Position numbers and translations under genes: made by a program. Below, one piece after another: positions 7,931 to 14,802 of a stretch of DNA of 20,522 bases. Every line of letters starts with the position of its first letter. Positions within the stretch are counted from its first letter, which is position 1. This DNA is from RGIG5579 sp045602025. Lineage in GTDB: Bacteria > Bacillota > Clostridia > Oscillospirales > SIG627. The DNA lies in the NCBI GenBank assembly GCA_045602025.1, contig JAZSAT010000040.1, positions 1-20,522 of the forward strand, written 5' to 3'. The notes below the pieces were generated by a model, which saw nothing but the letters and a program-made list of their open reading frames with translations, was not told the DNA's origin and did no database searches.

Positions 7931-8863
7931 TTATTTTGCTTCTTTTTTCGGCAGGATCAGCTGAATGGCACCGGGTAAAATTTCAATTTCGGGGTTTTCT
8001 CTTACGAAAATCTCCCCGTCTGCCTGAAGGGTGATGGGACGAGGTGAGACAAGCTTTATCTTTTTGCATTTTCTATAGTACACAAAGGGCATTTTTTCAA
8101 TGTGTGTTCCGTTTTTGTAAATGCTTACATATTTTAAAAATTCAAGTCTTGAAATGGTGGGGACTGTTACAAAATCGATCAGACCGTCACTGATTTCGGC
8201 ATAGGGAGTTGCCTTGAAGCCGCCACCGTAAAATTTGCCGTTTCCAAGAACAGCAAGGGTTACAAAGCCGTTGCCGATCTCAAGCTTTTCTCCGTCGATC
8301 TCAAAAGAGATCTCGTTTTTCATAGCAGAAAGAAAGGAATAGCCGAGCGCAAGCTTATATGCTGCGTCTCCGGGAACCAAGGGGATTTTCTTTACCTTTT
8401 GCTGGCGCATACCCGTAATGGCATCCAGTCCTGCAGAAATATTATTCAGGGCATAAAAATCATCGCATTTTAAAATATCACAGGGAACGCACTCTTCGTG
8501 GATCAAAGAATTGACATCCAAAAAACGGTCCTTCGGCATATCAAAGCAGCGGATGAAATCATTGCCGCTTCCTACGGGAATCGGGCATAAAGCGACATTT
8601 TTTTCACCCACCATGCCACTTGCCGCTTCGTGGAGGGTTCCGTCACCGCCACAAGCATAAACTCTGGTAAAGCCGGGGTTTTCTGTGCAGGCTTTTTTTA
8701 CGATCTCGGTAGCATCGCCTCTTTTTTTGGTCAGAACGATATCGTATTTTTCATTTTCCCGATGGGTGTTGAGAATAAAGGCATTCTTAATTCTTTTGGT
8801 AGCCTCTTCTACCGGATTTTTGATGCCGGCTTCGGGGTTTAGAATAAAAAGGTGGCGGATCAT
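7931..8863 (-). CDS. Diacylglycerol/lipid kinase family protein (DagK/YegS type)
   Basis: This 310-residue protein has the DAGK catalytic fold: FILNPEAGIKN near the N-terminus, the nucleotide loop GGDGTLHE at residues 72-79, GSGNDFIR from residue 98 (the usual form is GTGNDFAR), and a C-terminal beta-sandwich with YGGGFKATPYAEISDGLIDF and PITLQADGE. The family phosphorylates diacylglycerol or related lipids using ATP at the inner membrane face. No transmembrane segment is seen. The ribosome site GAGGTAAC precedes the ATG, and the stop of the U32 gene is 15 bases upstream, so the two form one transcript. The exact lipid substrate cannot be read from sequence. Confidence 0.9.
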   Translation of the reverse strand: MIRHLFILNPEAGIKNPVEEATKRIKNAFILNTHRENEKYDIVLTKKRGDATEIVKKACTENPGFTRVYACGGDGTLHEAASGMVGEKNVALCPIPVGSGNDFIRCFDMPKDRFLDVNSLIHEECVPCDILKCDDFYALNNISAGLDAITGMRQQKVKKIPLVPGDAAYKLALGYSFLSAMKNEISFEIDGEKLEIGNGFVTLAVLGNGKFYGGGFKATPYAEISDGLIDFVTVPTISRLEFLKYVSIYKNGTHIEKMPFVYYRKCKKIKLVSPRPITLQADGEIFVRENPEIEILPGAIQLILPKKEAK

Positions 8864-8878
8864 AAAGTTACCTCGTTT

Positions 8879-10558
8879 CTATTTGATGCGCTTGACAGCG
8901 ATCTTTGCGGGGGATCCTTCGCGGAAAGCACGGATGATATCCGAAACTTCTTTTTTTGTTTCCGTAGTGAAGAAAAAGTGAATGTTTTCGATTCCTTTTT
9001 CCTTTAAAAATTTCTTTTTATCCAGCATATAAAAGGGAACAGAGTTGATTACAAGATAGCGGCTTTTTTCCTTGATAACCGGGAAGGTGATCCCTTTTCG
9101 GTCCTGAAGCTTTTTAAAGCCCGGATCCTTTTCCAAAAGCATTAAAGGGATCCTGCCGTAAACGATCGTGCTCTTGTTTCCTCTCAGATCGCGGATTTGG
9201 GAGGAATTTAATTCCGGTGAAACAATGATGTCAACAAAATCGGGATAAGAAGAAAGAGAAAGACTGTTTGTGATATTCAGTCTGAAATCTCCGTGGAGGA
9301 TAAAATCCATATCCTTTACAAGAGGAAGATGGCCGATATTGCCGATCAGAAGATGCCTTGCACCGTTTTCTCTTGCATTTTTCAGGAGAGTAACGGTTTG
9401 TTCTTCTTCATCGGGGAAGATCGCGGAAGGCATAATAACACCGTTTGCCTTTTTGCCGTCAAAGCGTTCTAGCGGAAGGTAGATCTCGCTGAAAAGGTCT
9501 GTTTCGGGAATTGCTTCCGGAAAAAGAAATCTTGCAGAGCGATGAAAGTGCGGCTTTGTTTTTTTTGGCAGGGTGATTTCAGGCGGTGTTATCTTTTCTC
9601 GCTTTAAAAGGATCGGTGGTGCATTTCTTCCCGAATCGGTGAAGCGGATCTTTTGCTGACGGGTCTTGTCTTTGTCGGCATTGGTTCTTGTGCCGAGCAT
9701 ATTCGGGGAAATATCCTTTACAAAATACCCGTCTGTAAAACCGCTGCGAGAGAAAACACCCGCAAGAGCGTCCAATTCTTTTTTTGTAGCGCATCTTTCT
9801 TCATCAAGTAAGGTGCGCCAAGTACGGGAAACGGTGTAAACATATTCGGGGCTTTTCATACGGCCTTCAATCTTTAAGGAATGAATCCCGAGATCAAGGA
9901 TCTCATTGATGTGGGATGCAAGAGACAGATCCTTAAAGCTTAAAGGGTAAGTACCGTTGTAGGGGAGTCTGCAGGGCTGTGCGCATTCGCCGCGGTTTCC
10001 GCTGCGATCGCCGATCATGCTGCTCATAAGACATTGCCCCGAGGCACTGGCGCAAATGGCACCGTGAACGAAAACCTCCGTTTCAATCGGTGAGTTCTGA
10101 CAAAGGGTGCGGATATTCTCCCGATCCATTTCTCTGGCAAGCACCATGCGGGAAAAGCCTTTTTCCTTCAGAAAGGAAGCGGTACCGAGGCTGTGCCCCG
10201 ACATTTGCGTGCTTGCATGAAGCTCCATATCGGGAAAGTATTCTTTTATAAGAGAGGAAAGTCCCACATCGGCAAGAATCAAGGCGTCACATCCTGCCTC
10301 GTACAAAAAGGAAACATTCTCCAGCGCAGAGGAGAGGGCTCTGTCCGTGAGAAGCGTATTCATGGTTATATATGCACGGACACCTTTTTCGTGGCAAAGC
10401 TTGATTGCCGCAAGGGTTTCTTCCCGGGTGAAGTTTTTTGCATTCATTCTGGCGTTAAAGTCCTTTGTGCCAAAATAAACTGCGTCCGCACCGCCGAGAA
10501 GGGCTGCTTGCAGGGTATCGTATCCGCCAACGGGGCAAAGCAGTTCCGACTTTTTCAT
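8879..10558 (-). CDS. U32 family 'peptidase', probable RNA hydroxylase type
   Basis: This 559-residue protein has an N-terminal barrel starting ELLCPVGGYDTLQAALLGGADAVYFG and the U32 signature EVFVHGAICASASGQCLMSS near residues 163-182, followed by the further cysteines of GNRGECAQPC. Those conserved cysteines hold an Fe-S cluster in characterised relatives. RlhA and TrhP, formerly called peptidases, hydroxylate 23S rRNA C2501 and tRNA wobble uridine respectively. KIEGRMKSPEYVY and GFTDGYF are also family blocks. After about residue 330 there is a further 230-residue domain, so the protein is longer than the short TrhP type and closer to the long RlhA type. The start is supported by GGAGAGGAG 7-8 bases upstream. 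Confidence 0.88.
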   Translation of the reverse strand: MKKSELLCPVGGYDTLQAALLGGADAVYFGTKDFNARMNAKNFTREETLAAIKLCHEKGVRAYITMNTLLTDRALSSALENVSFLYEAGCDALILADVGLSSLIKEYFPDMELHASTQMSGHSLGTASFLKEKGFSRMVLAREMDRENIRTLCQNSPIETEVFVHGAICASASGQCLMSSMIGDRSGNRGECAQPCRLPYNGTYPLSFKDLSLASHINEILDLGIHSLKIEGRMKSPEYVYTVSRTWRTLLDEERCATKKELDALAGVFSRSGFTDGYFVKDISPNMLGTRTNADKDKTRQQKIRFTDSGRNAPPILLKREKITPPEITLPKKTKPHFHRSARFLFPEAIPETDLFSEIYLPLERFDGKKANGVIMPSAIFPDEEEQTVTLLKNARENGARHLLIGNIGHLPLVKDMDFILHGDFRLNITNSLSLSSYPDFVDIIVSPELNSSQIRDLRGNKSTIVYGRIPLMLLEKDPGFKKLQDRKGITFPVIKEKSRYLVINSVPFYMLDKKKFLKEKGIENIHFFFTTETKKEVSDIIRAFREGSPAKIAVKRIK

Positions 10559-10590
10559 ATTCTCACTCCTCTCCGGTCATATTCTACTCC

Positions 10591-10599
10591 ATTTTACCA
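10591..10599 (-). promoter_or_regulatory. Possible extended -10 promoter for the U32/kinase unit
   Basis: Reading the minus strand, TGGTAAAAT fits an extended -10 element (TGn plus TAAAAT) about 33 bases before the U32 start codon. No good -35 box is seen at 16-18 bases. The upstream sequence is an A/T tract. Confidence 0.4.
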
Positions 10600-10710
10600 T
10601 AGAGAACAAAAAAAGAAAAGATTTTTTGAAAAAAAGAAAAAATTGTCGAACTATCAAAAAAAACGATTGATGATATAAAAAAGAGATATATAAAATCCCT
10701 CGCTTGTTTC

Positions 10711-10739
10711 TTGACTTTTTGTGCCGCGACCATTAGAAT
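10711..10739 (+). promoter_or_regulatory. Promoter of the AspT-like transporter gene
   Basis: TTGACT (10711-10716), a 17-base spacer and TAGAAT (10734-10739). The predicted start near 10746 gives a leader of about 44 bases ending in the ribosome site TAGGAG. Confidence 0.75.
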
Positions 10740-10789
10740 TGTCTGTGGTGTTTTTTTACCAAATATATTAGTATTGTTAGGAGTTTTTT

Positions 10790-12010
10790 ATGTTTGCTTT
10801 TACCCTTTCCGGCATTATCAAACTGCTTCTTGCGATCATTTTGATCACCTCTTTGGGATATGGTCTTGGCAGAATTGAGATCAAGGGCGTTTCCCTCGGA
10901 ACCGCAGGCGTGTTTATTGTAGCCCTTCTGTTCGGTGCTCTTTTCCCCACCTTCCTTTCCGATGCTCTTCCTGTTATGGTAGACGGAAAAGCAGTAGGAG
11001 ACTATGCCTCTAGCGCCCTGAAGATCATTGAAAACATGGGTCTTATCCTCTTTGTTACCTCTGTTGGTTTCATTGCAGGCCCCAACTTCTTTGCAAACTT
11101 TAAGAAGAATTTTAAATCTTATATTTTTCTCGGTTTTATTATCATTATGGCAGGCGGTCTTGCTGCTATTGGCTGCTATTATGTAGGTCTTGCGATTGAG
11201 CCTGACATCAATCCCCACGGCCTGATGGCAATGATCGTAGGTCTTCTTTCAGGATCTCTTACCTCCACCCCCGCATTTTCCGCAGCGAAAGAAACGGTTG
11301 CGGCAGAATTTGAAGGTCTTGTTACCGTAGGACACGGCATTGCTTATCTCTTCGGTGTAATCGGTGTTGTACTCTTTGTTCAGCTGATTCCCAAGCTTAC
11401 CAAAGCCAATATGGAACAGGAAAGAGCAAAGCTTACTGTTTCCGGTGAGGTAAAAGGAAAAACCGACAGAAAAAAATATATCGAGCTGGATGAGTTCGGC
11501 ATTGCAGCCTTCGGTCTTGCCGCTGCTCTCGGTGTGCTTCTCGGCGGTGTAAAGATCGCTAAATTCTTCTCTCTCGGAACTACCGGCGGTACCCTTCTTG
11601 TTTCTCTTGTGATCGGTTACTTGGCTCATATCGGTCCTATCAGCATGCAGCCTAAGGAAGCTACTTTGAAGATCTTCCGTGAGTTCGGACTTACCTTGTT
11701 CCTTGTAGGTGCAGGTGTTGCCGGCGGCATTGAGTTTGTAGAAGAATTCAAGGCTGTTTACTTCTTATACGGTGTGGTTATGACCATTGTTCCTATGATC
11801 ATCGGCTTTGTTTTTGCAAAGTATGTTTTGAAGCTTTCCCTTCTCAACAACTTGGGTTCCATTACCGGCGGTATGACCTCTACCCCCGCCCTTGGTACTT
11901 TGATCCATGTAGCAGGTACCGAAAATGTTGCTTCCGCTTATGCGGCAACCTATCCCATTGCACTCATTGCAGTGGTCATTCTCTCACAGATGCTGATTCT
12001 CCTGTTCTGA
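10790..12010 (+). CDS. AspT/YidE-YbjL family membrane transporter, short form
   Basis: This 406-residue, strongly hydrophobic protein has roughly ten predicted membrane segments in two halves. Each half carries the family's hairpin block: GLLSGSLTSTPAFSAA near residue 155 and GSITGGMTSTPALGTL near residue 364. This repeat is typical of the aspartate:alanine exchanger (AAE/YidE) family, whose members exchange or transport amino acids or carboxylates. A short hydrophilic loop (about residues 207-230, with GEVKGKTDRKKY) sits where longer members carry two RCK/TrkA-C regulatory domains. These are absent here. The ribosome site AGGAG lies 7 bases before ATG, the promoter is at 10711-10739, and a terminator follows, so it is a single-gene transcript. 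The substrate is unknown. Confidence 0.82.
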   Translation: MFAFTLSGIIKLLLAIILITSLGYGLGRIEIKGVSLGTAGVFIVALLFGALFPTFLSDALPVMVDGKAVGDYASSALKIIENMGLILFVTSVGFIAGPNFFANFKKNFKSYIFLGFIIIMAGGLAAIGCYYVGLAIEPDINPHGLMAMIVGLLSGSLTSTPAFSAAKETVAAEFEGLVTVGHGIAYLFGVIGVVLFVQLIPKLTKANMEQERAKLTVSGEVKGKTDRKKYIELDEFGIAAFGLAAALGVLLGGVKIAKFFSLGTTGGTLLVSLVIGYLAHIGPISMQPKEATLKIFREFGLTLFLVGAGVAGGIEFVEEFKAVYFLYGVVMTIVPMIIGFVFAKYVLKLSLLNNLGSITGGMTSTPALGTLIHVAGTENVASAYAATYPIALIAVVILSQMLILLF

Positions 12011-12025
12011 TTTTTTGTAAAACTT

Positions 12026-12062
12026 GGAGGAAGTGTGCAGTAGCATGCTTCTTCCTTTTTTT
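12026..12062 (+). terminator. Terminator after the transporter gene
   Basis: GGAGGAAGTGTGC (12026-12038), loop AGTA and GCATGCTTCTTCC (12043-12055) form a 13-bp stem with G-T pairs, followed by seven T. Confidence 0.85.
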
Positions 12063-12072
12063 GCGCTCTTTT

Positions 12073-12101
12073 TCGAAAGTCCGTTTTATGGTACATATCA
12101 T
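12073..12101 (+). promoter_or_regulatory. Possible promoter for the small ORF and SIMPL gene
   Basis: TCGAAA (12073-12078), a 17-base spacer and TATCAT (12096-12101). The match is moderate. It is the best candidate between the preceding terminator and the 20-codon ORF. Confidence 0.4.
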
Positions 12102-12143
12102 GTAGTAAGATAAAGACAAGAAAAAGAAACGGAGGTAAAAAGA

Positions 12144-12206
12144 ATGTGCACAGTAGTTGCTCTTTTTATTTTTTATGCAATTTTTTATATCGGCGCATTT
12201 TTTTAA
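12144..12206 (+). CDS. Possible 20-residue hydrophobic peptide
   Basis: The frame ATG to TAA encodes MCTVVALFIFYAIFYIGAFF, almost wholly hydrophobic and the right length for one membrane helix. A strong ribosome site GGAGGT (12131-12136) lies 7 bases before the ATG, better than that of several real genes here. It sits 29 bases upstream of the SIMPL gene with no terminator between, so it could be a small membrane peptide, a leader peptide tuning translation of the next gene, or chance. I recognise no family. The strength of the ribosome site is the main evidence. Comparison with related genomes would decide. Confidence 0.45.
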   Translation: MCTVVALFIFYAIFYIGAFF

Positions 12207-12235
12207 TCTGATTATAATTTGAAAAGGAGAAAAAC

Positions 12236-12889
12236 ATGAAAACCATTACAGTAAAAGGGATCGGAACCGCGGCGGTAAAGCCGGATCTTGTGGTGTTGTC
12301 TTTGTCGCTTACAACACTGCATATAGACTATGAAAGCTCCATGCGAGATGCAGCAGATAAAGTGGAGGCGTTGAACAGAAGCCTTTCTTCGCTTGGCTTC
12401 GAAAAGGATTCGGCAAAAACAACAGATTTTGATATCAATGCCGAATATGTAAGCAAGAAGGACAAAAATGGGAATTACTACCGTGAGTTTCAAGGGTACA
12501 AGGTTACCCATGAAATAAAGGTATCTTTCGATTTTGACACAAAAATACTTTCCAGAGTTTTGAGTACCATTGCCCTTTGCACCTCGGAGCCTGAGCTTTC
12601 CGTTCGTTTTACCGTAAAGGACCCTTCTGCAGTTCGTGATCTTTTACTTCAAAATGCTGCGGATAACGCCTGTCGGAAGGCAAAGGTCTTGTGTGCAGCA
12701 TTAGATACGGAATTAGGGGAAATTATCAGTATTGACTATAATTGGGGAGAAGTGAATATCTATTCTCCTACCCGTTACCGCGCTCTTGAAGATTATTGTT
12801 GTGCTTCTGCCGATGCAATCAATATAGACATAGAGCCGGATGATGTCAGCGCAACCGATACGGTCACTTTTGTGTGGGAGATTCATTAA
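12236..12889 (+). CDS. SIMPL domain-containing protein (DUF541)
   Basis: This 217-residue protein starts MKTITVKGIGTAAVKPDLVVLSL, the typical SIMPL-family opening (V-x-G-x-G, then A-x-P-D). It has a central QGYKVTHEIKV block and a C-terminal set of strands. Members form oligomeric barrels. Many are periplasmic or surface proteins with a signal peptide, but here there is none, so it should be cytoplasmic. The biochemical role of the family is not well defined. AGGAG lies 6 bases before ATG. The hydrophobic 20-codon ORF is just upstream and may share its transcript. No strong terminator follows. Confidence 0.82.
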   Translation: MKTITVKGIGTAAVKPDLVVLSLSLTTLHIDYESSMRDAADKVEALNRSLSSLGFEKDSAKTTDFDINAEYVSKKDKNGNYYREFQGYKVTHEIKVSFDFDTKILSRVLSTIALCTSEPELSVRFTVKDPSAVRDLLLQNAADNACRKAKVLCAALDTELGEIISIDYNWGEVNIYSPTRYRALEDYCCASADAINIDIEPDDVSATDTVTFVWEIH

Positions 12890-12924
12890 AAATAAAAAAT
12901 CAATAAGAGTTTTGATTTATTTGC

Positions 12925-12953
12925 TTGAATTTTTCAAGAAAATATGCTATAAT
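12925..12953 (+). promoter_or_regulatory. Strong promoter of the veg leader RNA
   Basis: TTGAAT (12925-12930), a 17-base spacer ending in TGC, and TATAAT (12948-12953): a perfect -10 with the extended TGn element. The predicted start is near 12960. Confidence 0.85.
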
Positions 12954-12959
12954 TTCGGT

Positions 12960-13099
12960 GTAGAAAATATCTGCCACGAGAGCGATGCAACCTGAATATA
13001 TCCAAAGGCATAGGTGTATTTAAACAATTTGTTTCGTTCACTCCTCTCTGTTTACGAATCGTTTTTGCCAAAAAGCGAGATCGGGAGAGGAGTTTTTTT
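12960..13099 (+). ncRNA. Structured leader or small RNA upstream of veg
   Basis: The stretch between the strong promoter and the terminator at 13041-13099 is about 140 bases and has no ORF with a ribosome site. It can form a long irregular hairpin (12985-13019), in which ATGC, a bulge and ACCT pair with AGGT-GTAT and an inner CC-AAA-GG closes the tip. A weak AAACA/TGTTT hairpin (13022-13034) follows, then the terminator. A GAGAG at 12978-12982 could pair with CTCTC in the terminator's left arm, a possible but weak antiterminator. I do not recognise a known riboswitch or 6S/SRP RNA. It could be a regulatory leader of veg or a free small RNA. Confidence 0.55.
13041..13099 (+). terminator. Intrinsic terminator ending the veg leader RNA
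   Basis: CTCCTCTC (13041-13048) pairs with GAGAGGAG (13085-13092), followed by seven T. An inner hairpin (13060-13077, TTTTT-GCC-AAAAA closed by CG) extends it. It lies about 75 bases before the veg start codon, so full-length veg mRNA requires readthrough. Confidence 0.85.
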
Positions 13100-13172
13100 A
13101 TGTAATTGTATTTTCAGAATGTTTTTGTAGCCGAAGATGATGCAGGAAAATGTGACAGAATGGAGAGAAAAT

Positions 13173-13451
13173 ATGGCAAATCAAATGGATTACATCACAA
13201 AAGGGATTGAAAAGCTTTGTAGAACCGCTCCTGATATTCATATCAGCGTAAGGCTTGCAAATCAGAGGCAGGTTTTGGATTTCGTCCCTGCAAAAATTGT
13301 AGGGGTGTACAACAATATTTTTCAGATCGAAACAGAAGGAAGCCTTGGCCGAACAGAACGGCAGTCCTATCGCTTTTGCGATGTTCTGATCGGGCAGGTC
13401 AAGATCCACGAGCTTGATTTTTTACCTTTAACAAATGACGGAAAGCGATAA
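13173..13451 (+). CDS. Veg family protein
   Basis: The 92-residue product resembles Bacillus Veg (DUF1021): IHISVRLANQRQ, then KIVGVYNNIFQIETE, then ERQSYRFCDVLIGQVKI, in the order and spacing of the family (basic first strand, YxxxFxV strand, F/Y-S/R-Y-x-D-[IV]-L). Veg is a small SH3-like protein of Firmicutes linked in B. subtilis to biofilm control. Its exact action is unknown. I place the start at 13173 because GGAGAG lies 5-6 bases upstream. The ATG pair at 13137 and 13140 in the same frame has no ribosome site. The gene follows a strong promoter and an intervening terminator, which suggests conditional readthrough. Confidence 0.82.
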   Translation: MANQMDYITKGIEKLCRTAPDIHISVRLANQRQVLDFVPAKIVGVYNNIFQIETEGSLGRTERQSYRFCDVLIGQVKIHELDFLPLTNDGKR

Positions 13452-13452
13452 A

Positions 13453-13482
13453 AAAATGCACCTCCTGCAGGAGGTGCATTTT
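13453..13482. terminator. Shared terminator between veg and the convergent ABC operon
   Basis: A perfect palindrome has arms AAAATGCACCTCC and GGAGGTGCATTTT around TGCA. It lies 1 base after the veg stop and 16 bases after the end of the minus-strand ATPase gene, and suits both directions. Confidence 0.9.
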
Positions 13483-13498
13483 GCTTTGATAAACAGTG

Positions 13499-14056
13499 TC
13501 AGAGAAGCGTGATCACATTCTCGCTTTTGATATTCTCGTCGTGGGTAACTGCGATTACAAGATGATCTTTTGAAAGTGTTTCCATTAGATCTACGATCTT
13601 TTTTGCATTTTCCGGATCCAATTCTTTTGTGGGCTCATCCCAAAGGAAAATATTGCCGCCGAAATAAAGACTGCGGGCCACGGCGCATCTTAATTTCATA
13701 CCGCCCGATAATTCATCGGGATATTTTTTTAGATCCTTTTCAAGGCCAAGAAGAGAGAGGTGTTCCTTTGCTTTTTCCGGATCCTTTTCTTTCTTTACCA
13801 AAAGAACATTTTCCAAAACCGTAAGGTTTGGAACCAGCCGCGGCTCTTGGAACAAAAAGGATATCTTGTCTTCAAAATTTGTTTCCACACTTCCACTGTC
13901 CGGCGTTTCCAGTCCAGCAAAAAGTCTTAAAAGGGTGGTTTTTCCGCTGCCGGAGGCGCCCCGAATGAGAAAGAGGCCTTTTTTGGGAAAGGTGTAAGAG
14001 AAATCGTTTATTACTGTTTTGTCATACACTTTCTTTATATTCTTTGCTGTCAGCAT
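13499..14056 (-). CDS. ABC transporter ATP-binding protein (SsuB/TauB-like, short)
   Basis: This 185-residue ATPase has Walker A GASGSGKTT (residues 33-41), Q-loop LFQEPRL, signature ELSGGMKLR (LSGGM instead of the usual LSGGQ), Walker B IFLWDEP, D-loop ELDPE and switch histidine VTHDEN. It would energise import through the adjoining permease. SsuB/TauB proteins are usually about 240-260 residues. This one stops soon after the switch histidine, so it is a minimal nucleotide-binding domain with no sign of a frameshift. It starts 35 bases inside the permease gene, with AAGGAGGGG 6 bases before the ATG. It is the last gene of the operon, and a shared terminator follows. Confidence 0.92.
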   Translation of the reverse strand: MLTAKNIKKVYDKTVINDFSYTFPKKGLFLIRGASGSGKTTLLRLFAGLETPDSGSVETNFEDKISFLFQEPRLVPNLTVLENVLLVKKEKDPEKAKEHLSLLGLEKDLKKYPDELSGGMKLRCAVARSLYFGGNIFLWDEPTKELDPENAKKIVDLMETLSKDHLVIAVTHDENIKSENVITLL

Positions 14057-14801
14057 TTCGACCCCTCCTTTTTTGAAGTGCGGAAAGAAAAAGCTTTTCC
14101 AAAATTACGCTGAACAGAATGATCGCAATGGTCCATGCATAAAGATCCACTTGTTCTAAATACATCTTTGCATTGTAGATCATATATCCTACGGATACCT
14201 TCGGCAAGGCGAGAACTTCAGCGGCAACGCCTGCTTTCCAGGCGAGGCCAAGACCTGTTTTCCCCGCACTGACGACAAAAGCCATTACATGGGGAAGATC
14301 GATTTTAAAAAAGCGCACCGAAGGGGGAAGCTTATAAACCTTTGCCATTTCAATGAGAGCGGGATCTCTTGTTTTTAGCCCTAAAACCGTGTTTTGCCAT
14401 ACAATGGGAAGCACCATCAAAAAGCTAATAAAAGCCGGAACTTCTTCTTTTCCCATCCAAAAAAGAACCACCAGAATAAAAGAGGCTACGGGAGTTGCGC
14501 GTATAATTGCCATAAGGGGAGAGATCAGGGCTTTAACGGGAGAGATAAAATAGGAGAGCTGCCCTAAGAAAAAACCGAAAATAAGCCCTGCGAAAAAGCC
14601 TGTGATCACACGGAGAAAAGAAGAAAAGAGGATTTCGTAAAAGCTTACGGTTCCCGTCATTTCGAAAAGCCTTTCAAATACAGAGGCAGGTGAGGGAAGA
14701 ACAAAAGGTATGTTTAGTTTTTTTGCCCCAAAGTGCCAAACGAGAATCCAAAAAAGAAGAGCGGCAATGGTAATTGCCGCTCCCTTCAAATGCTTTTTCA
14801 T
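14022..14801 (-). CDS. ABC transporter permease (SsuC/TauC-like)
   Basis: The protein has about six hydrophobic segments and a BPD_transp_1 EAA loop, IEMAKVYKLPPSVRFFKIDLP, near two thirds of its length. It forms the membrane channel for the lipoprotein-delivered substrate. I chose the ATG at 14799-14801 (259 residues, MKKHLKGAA) because it follows the stop of the binding-protein gene by one base (TAAGATG), a stop-restart arrangement, and gives a normal N-terminus. In-frame ATGs at 14813 and 14828 lie inside the upstream gene and also lack ribosome sites. The 3' end overlaps the ATPase gene by 35 bases. Substrate unknown. Confidence 0.9.
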   Translation of the reverse strand: MKKHLKGAAITIAALLFWILVWHFGAKKLNIPFVLPSPASVFERLFEMTGTVSFYEILFSSFLRVITGFFAGLIFGFFLGQLSYFISPVKALISPLMAIIRATPVASFILVVLFWMGKEEVPAFISFLMVLPIVWQNTVLGLKTRDPALIEMAKVYKLPPSVRFFKIDLPHVMAFVVSAGKTGLGLAWKAGVAAEVLALPKVSVGYMIYNAKMYLEQVDLYAWTIAIILFSVILEKLFLSALQKRRGRNADSKEYKESV

Positions 14802-14802
14802 C

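Noticed and set aside
12213..12218. TATAAT just before the SIMPL gene as a promoter
   Set aside because: A start here would fall inside the ribosome site, leaving almost no leader, and no -35 box is present.
12897..12918. AAATCAA/TTGATTT hairpin after the SIMPL gene as a terminator
   Set aside because: A 7-bp AT-only-rich stem with an 8-base loop and a broken T run is too weak to call.
13137..13172. Upstream ATG pair as the start of veg (104 residues)
   Set aside because: No ribosome site precedes 13137 or 13140, whereas GGAGAG lies 5-6 bases before the ATG at 13173, which also gives the length and N-terminus of the Veg family.
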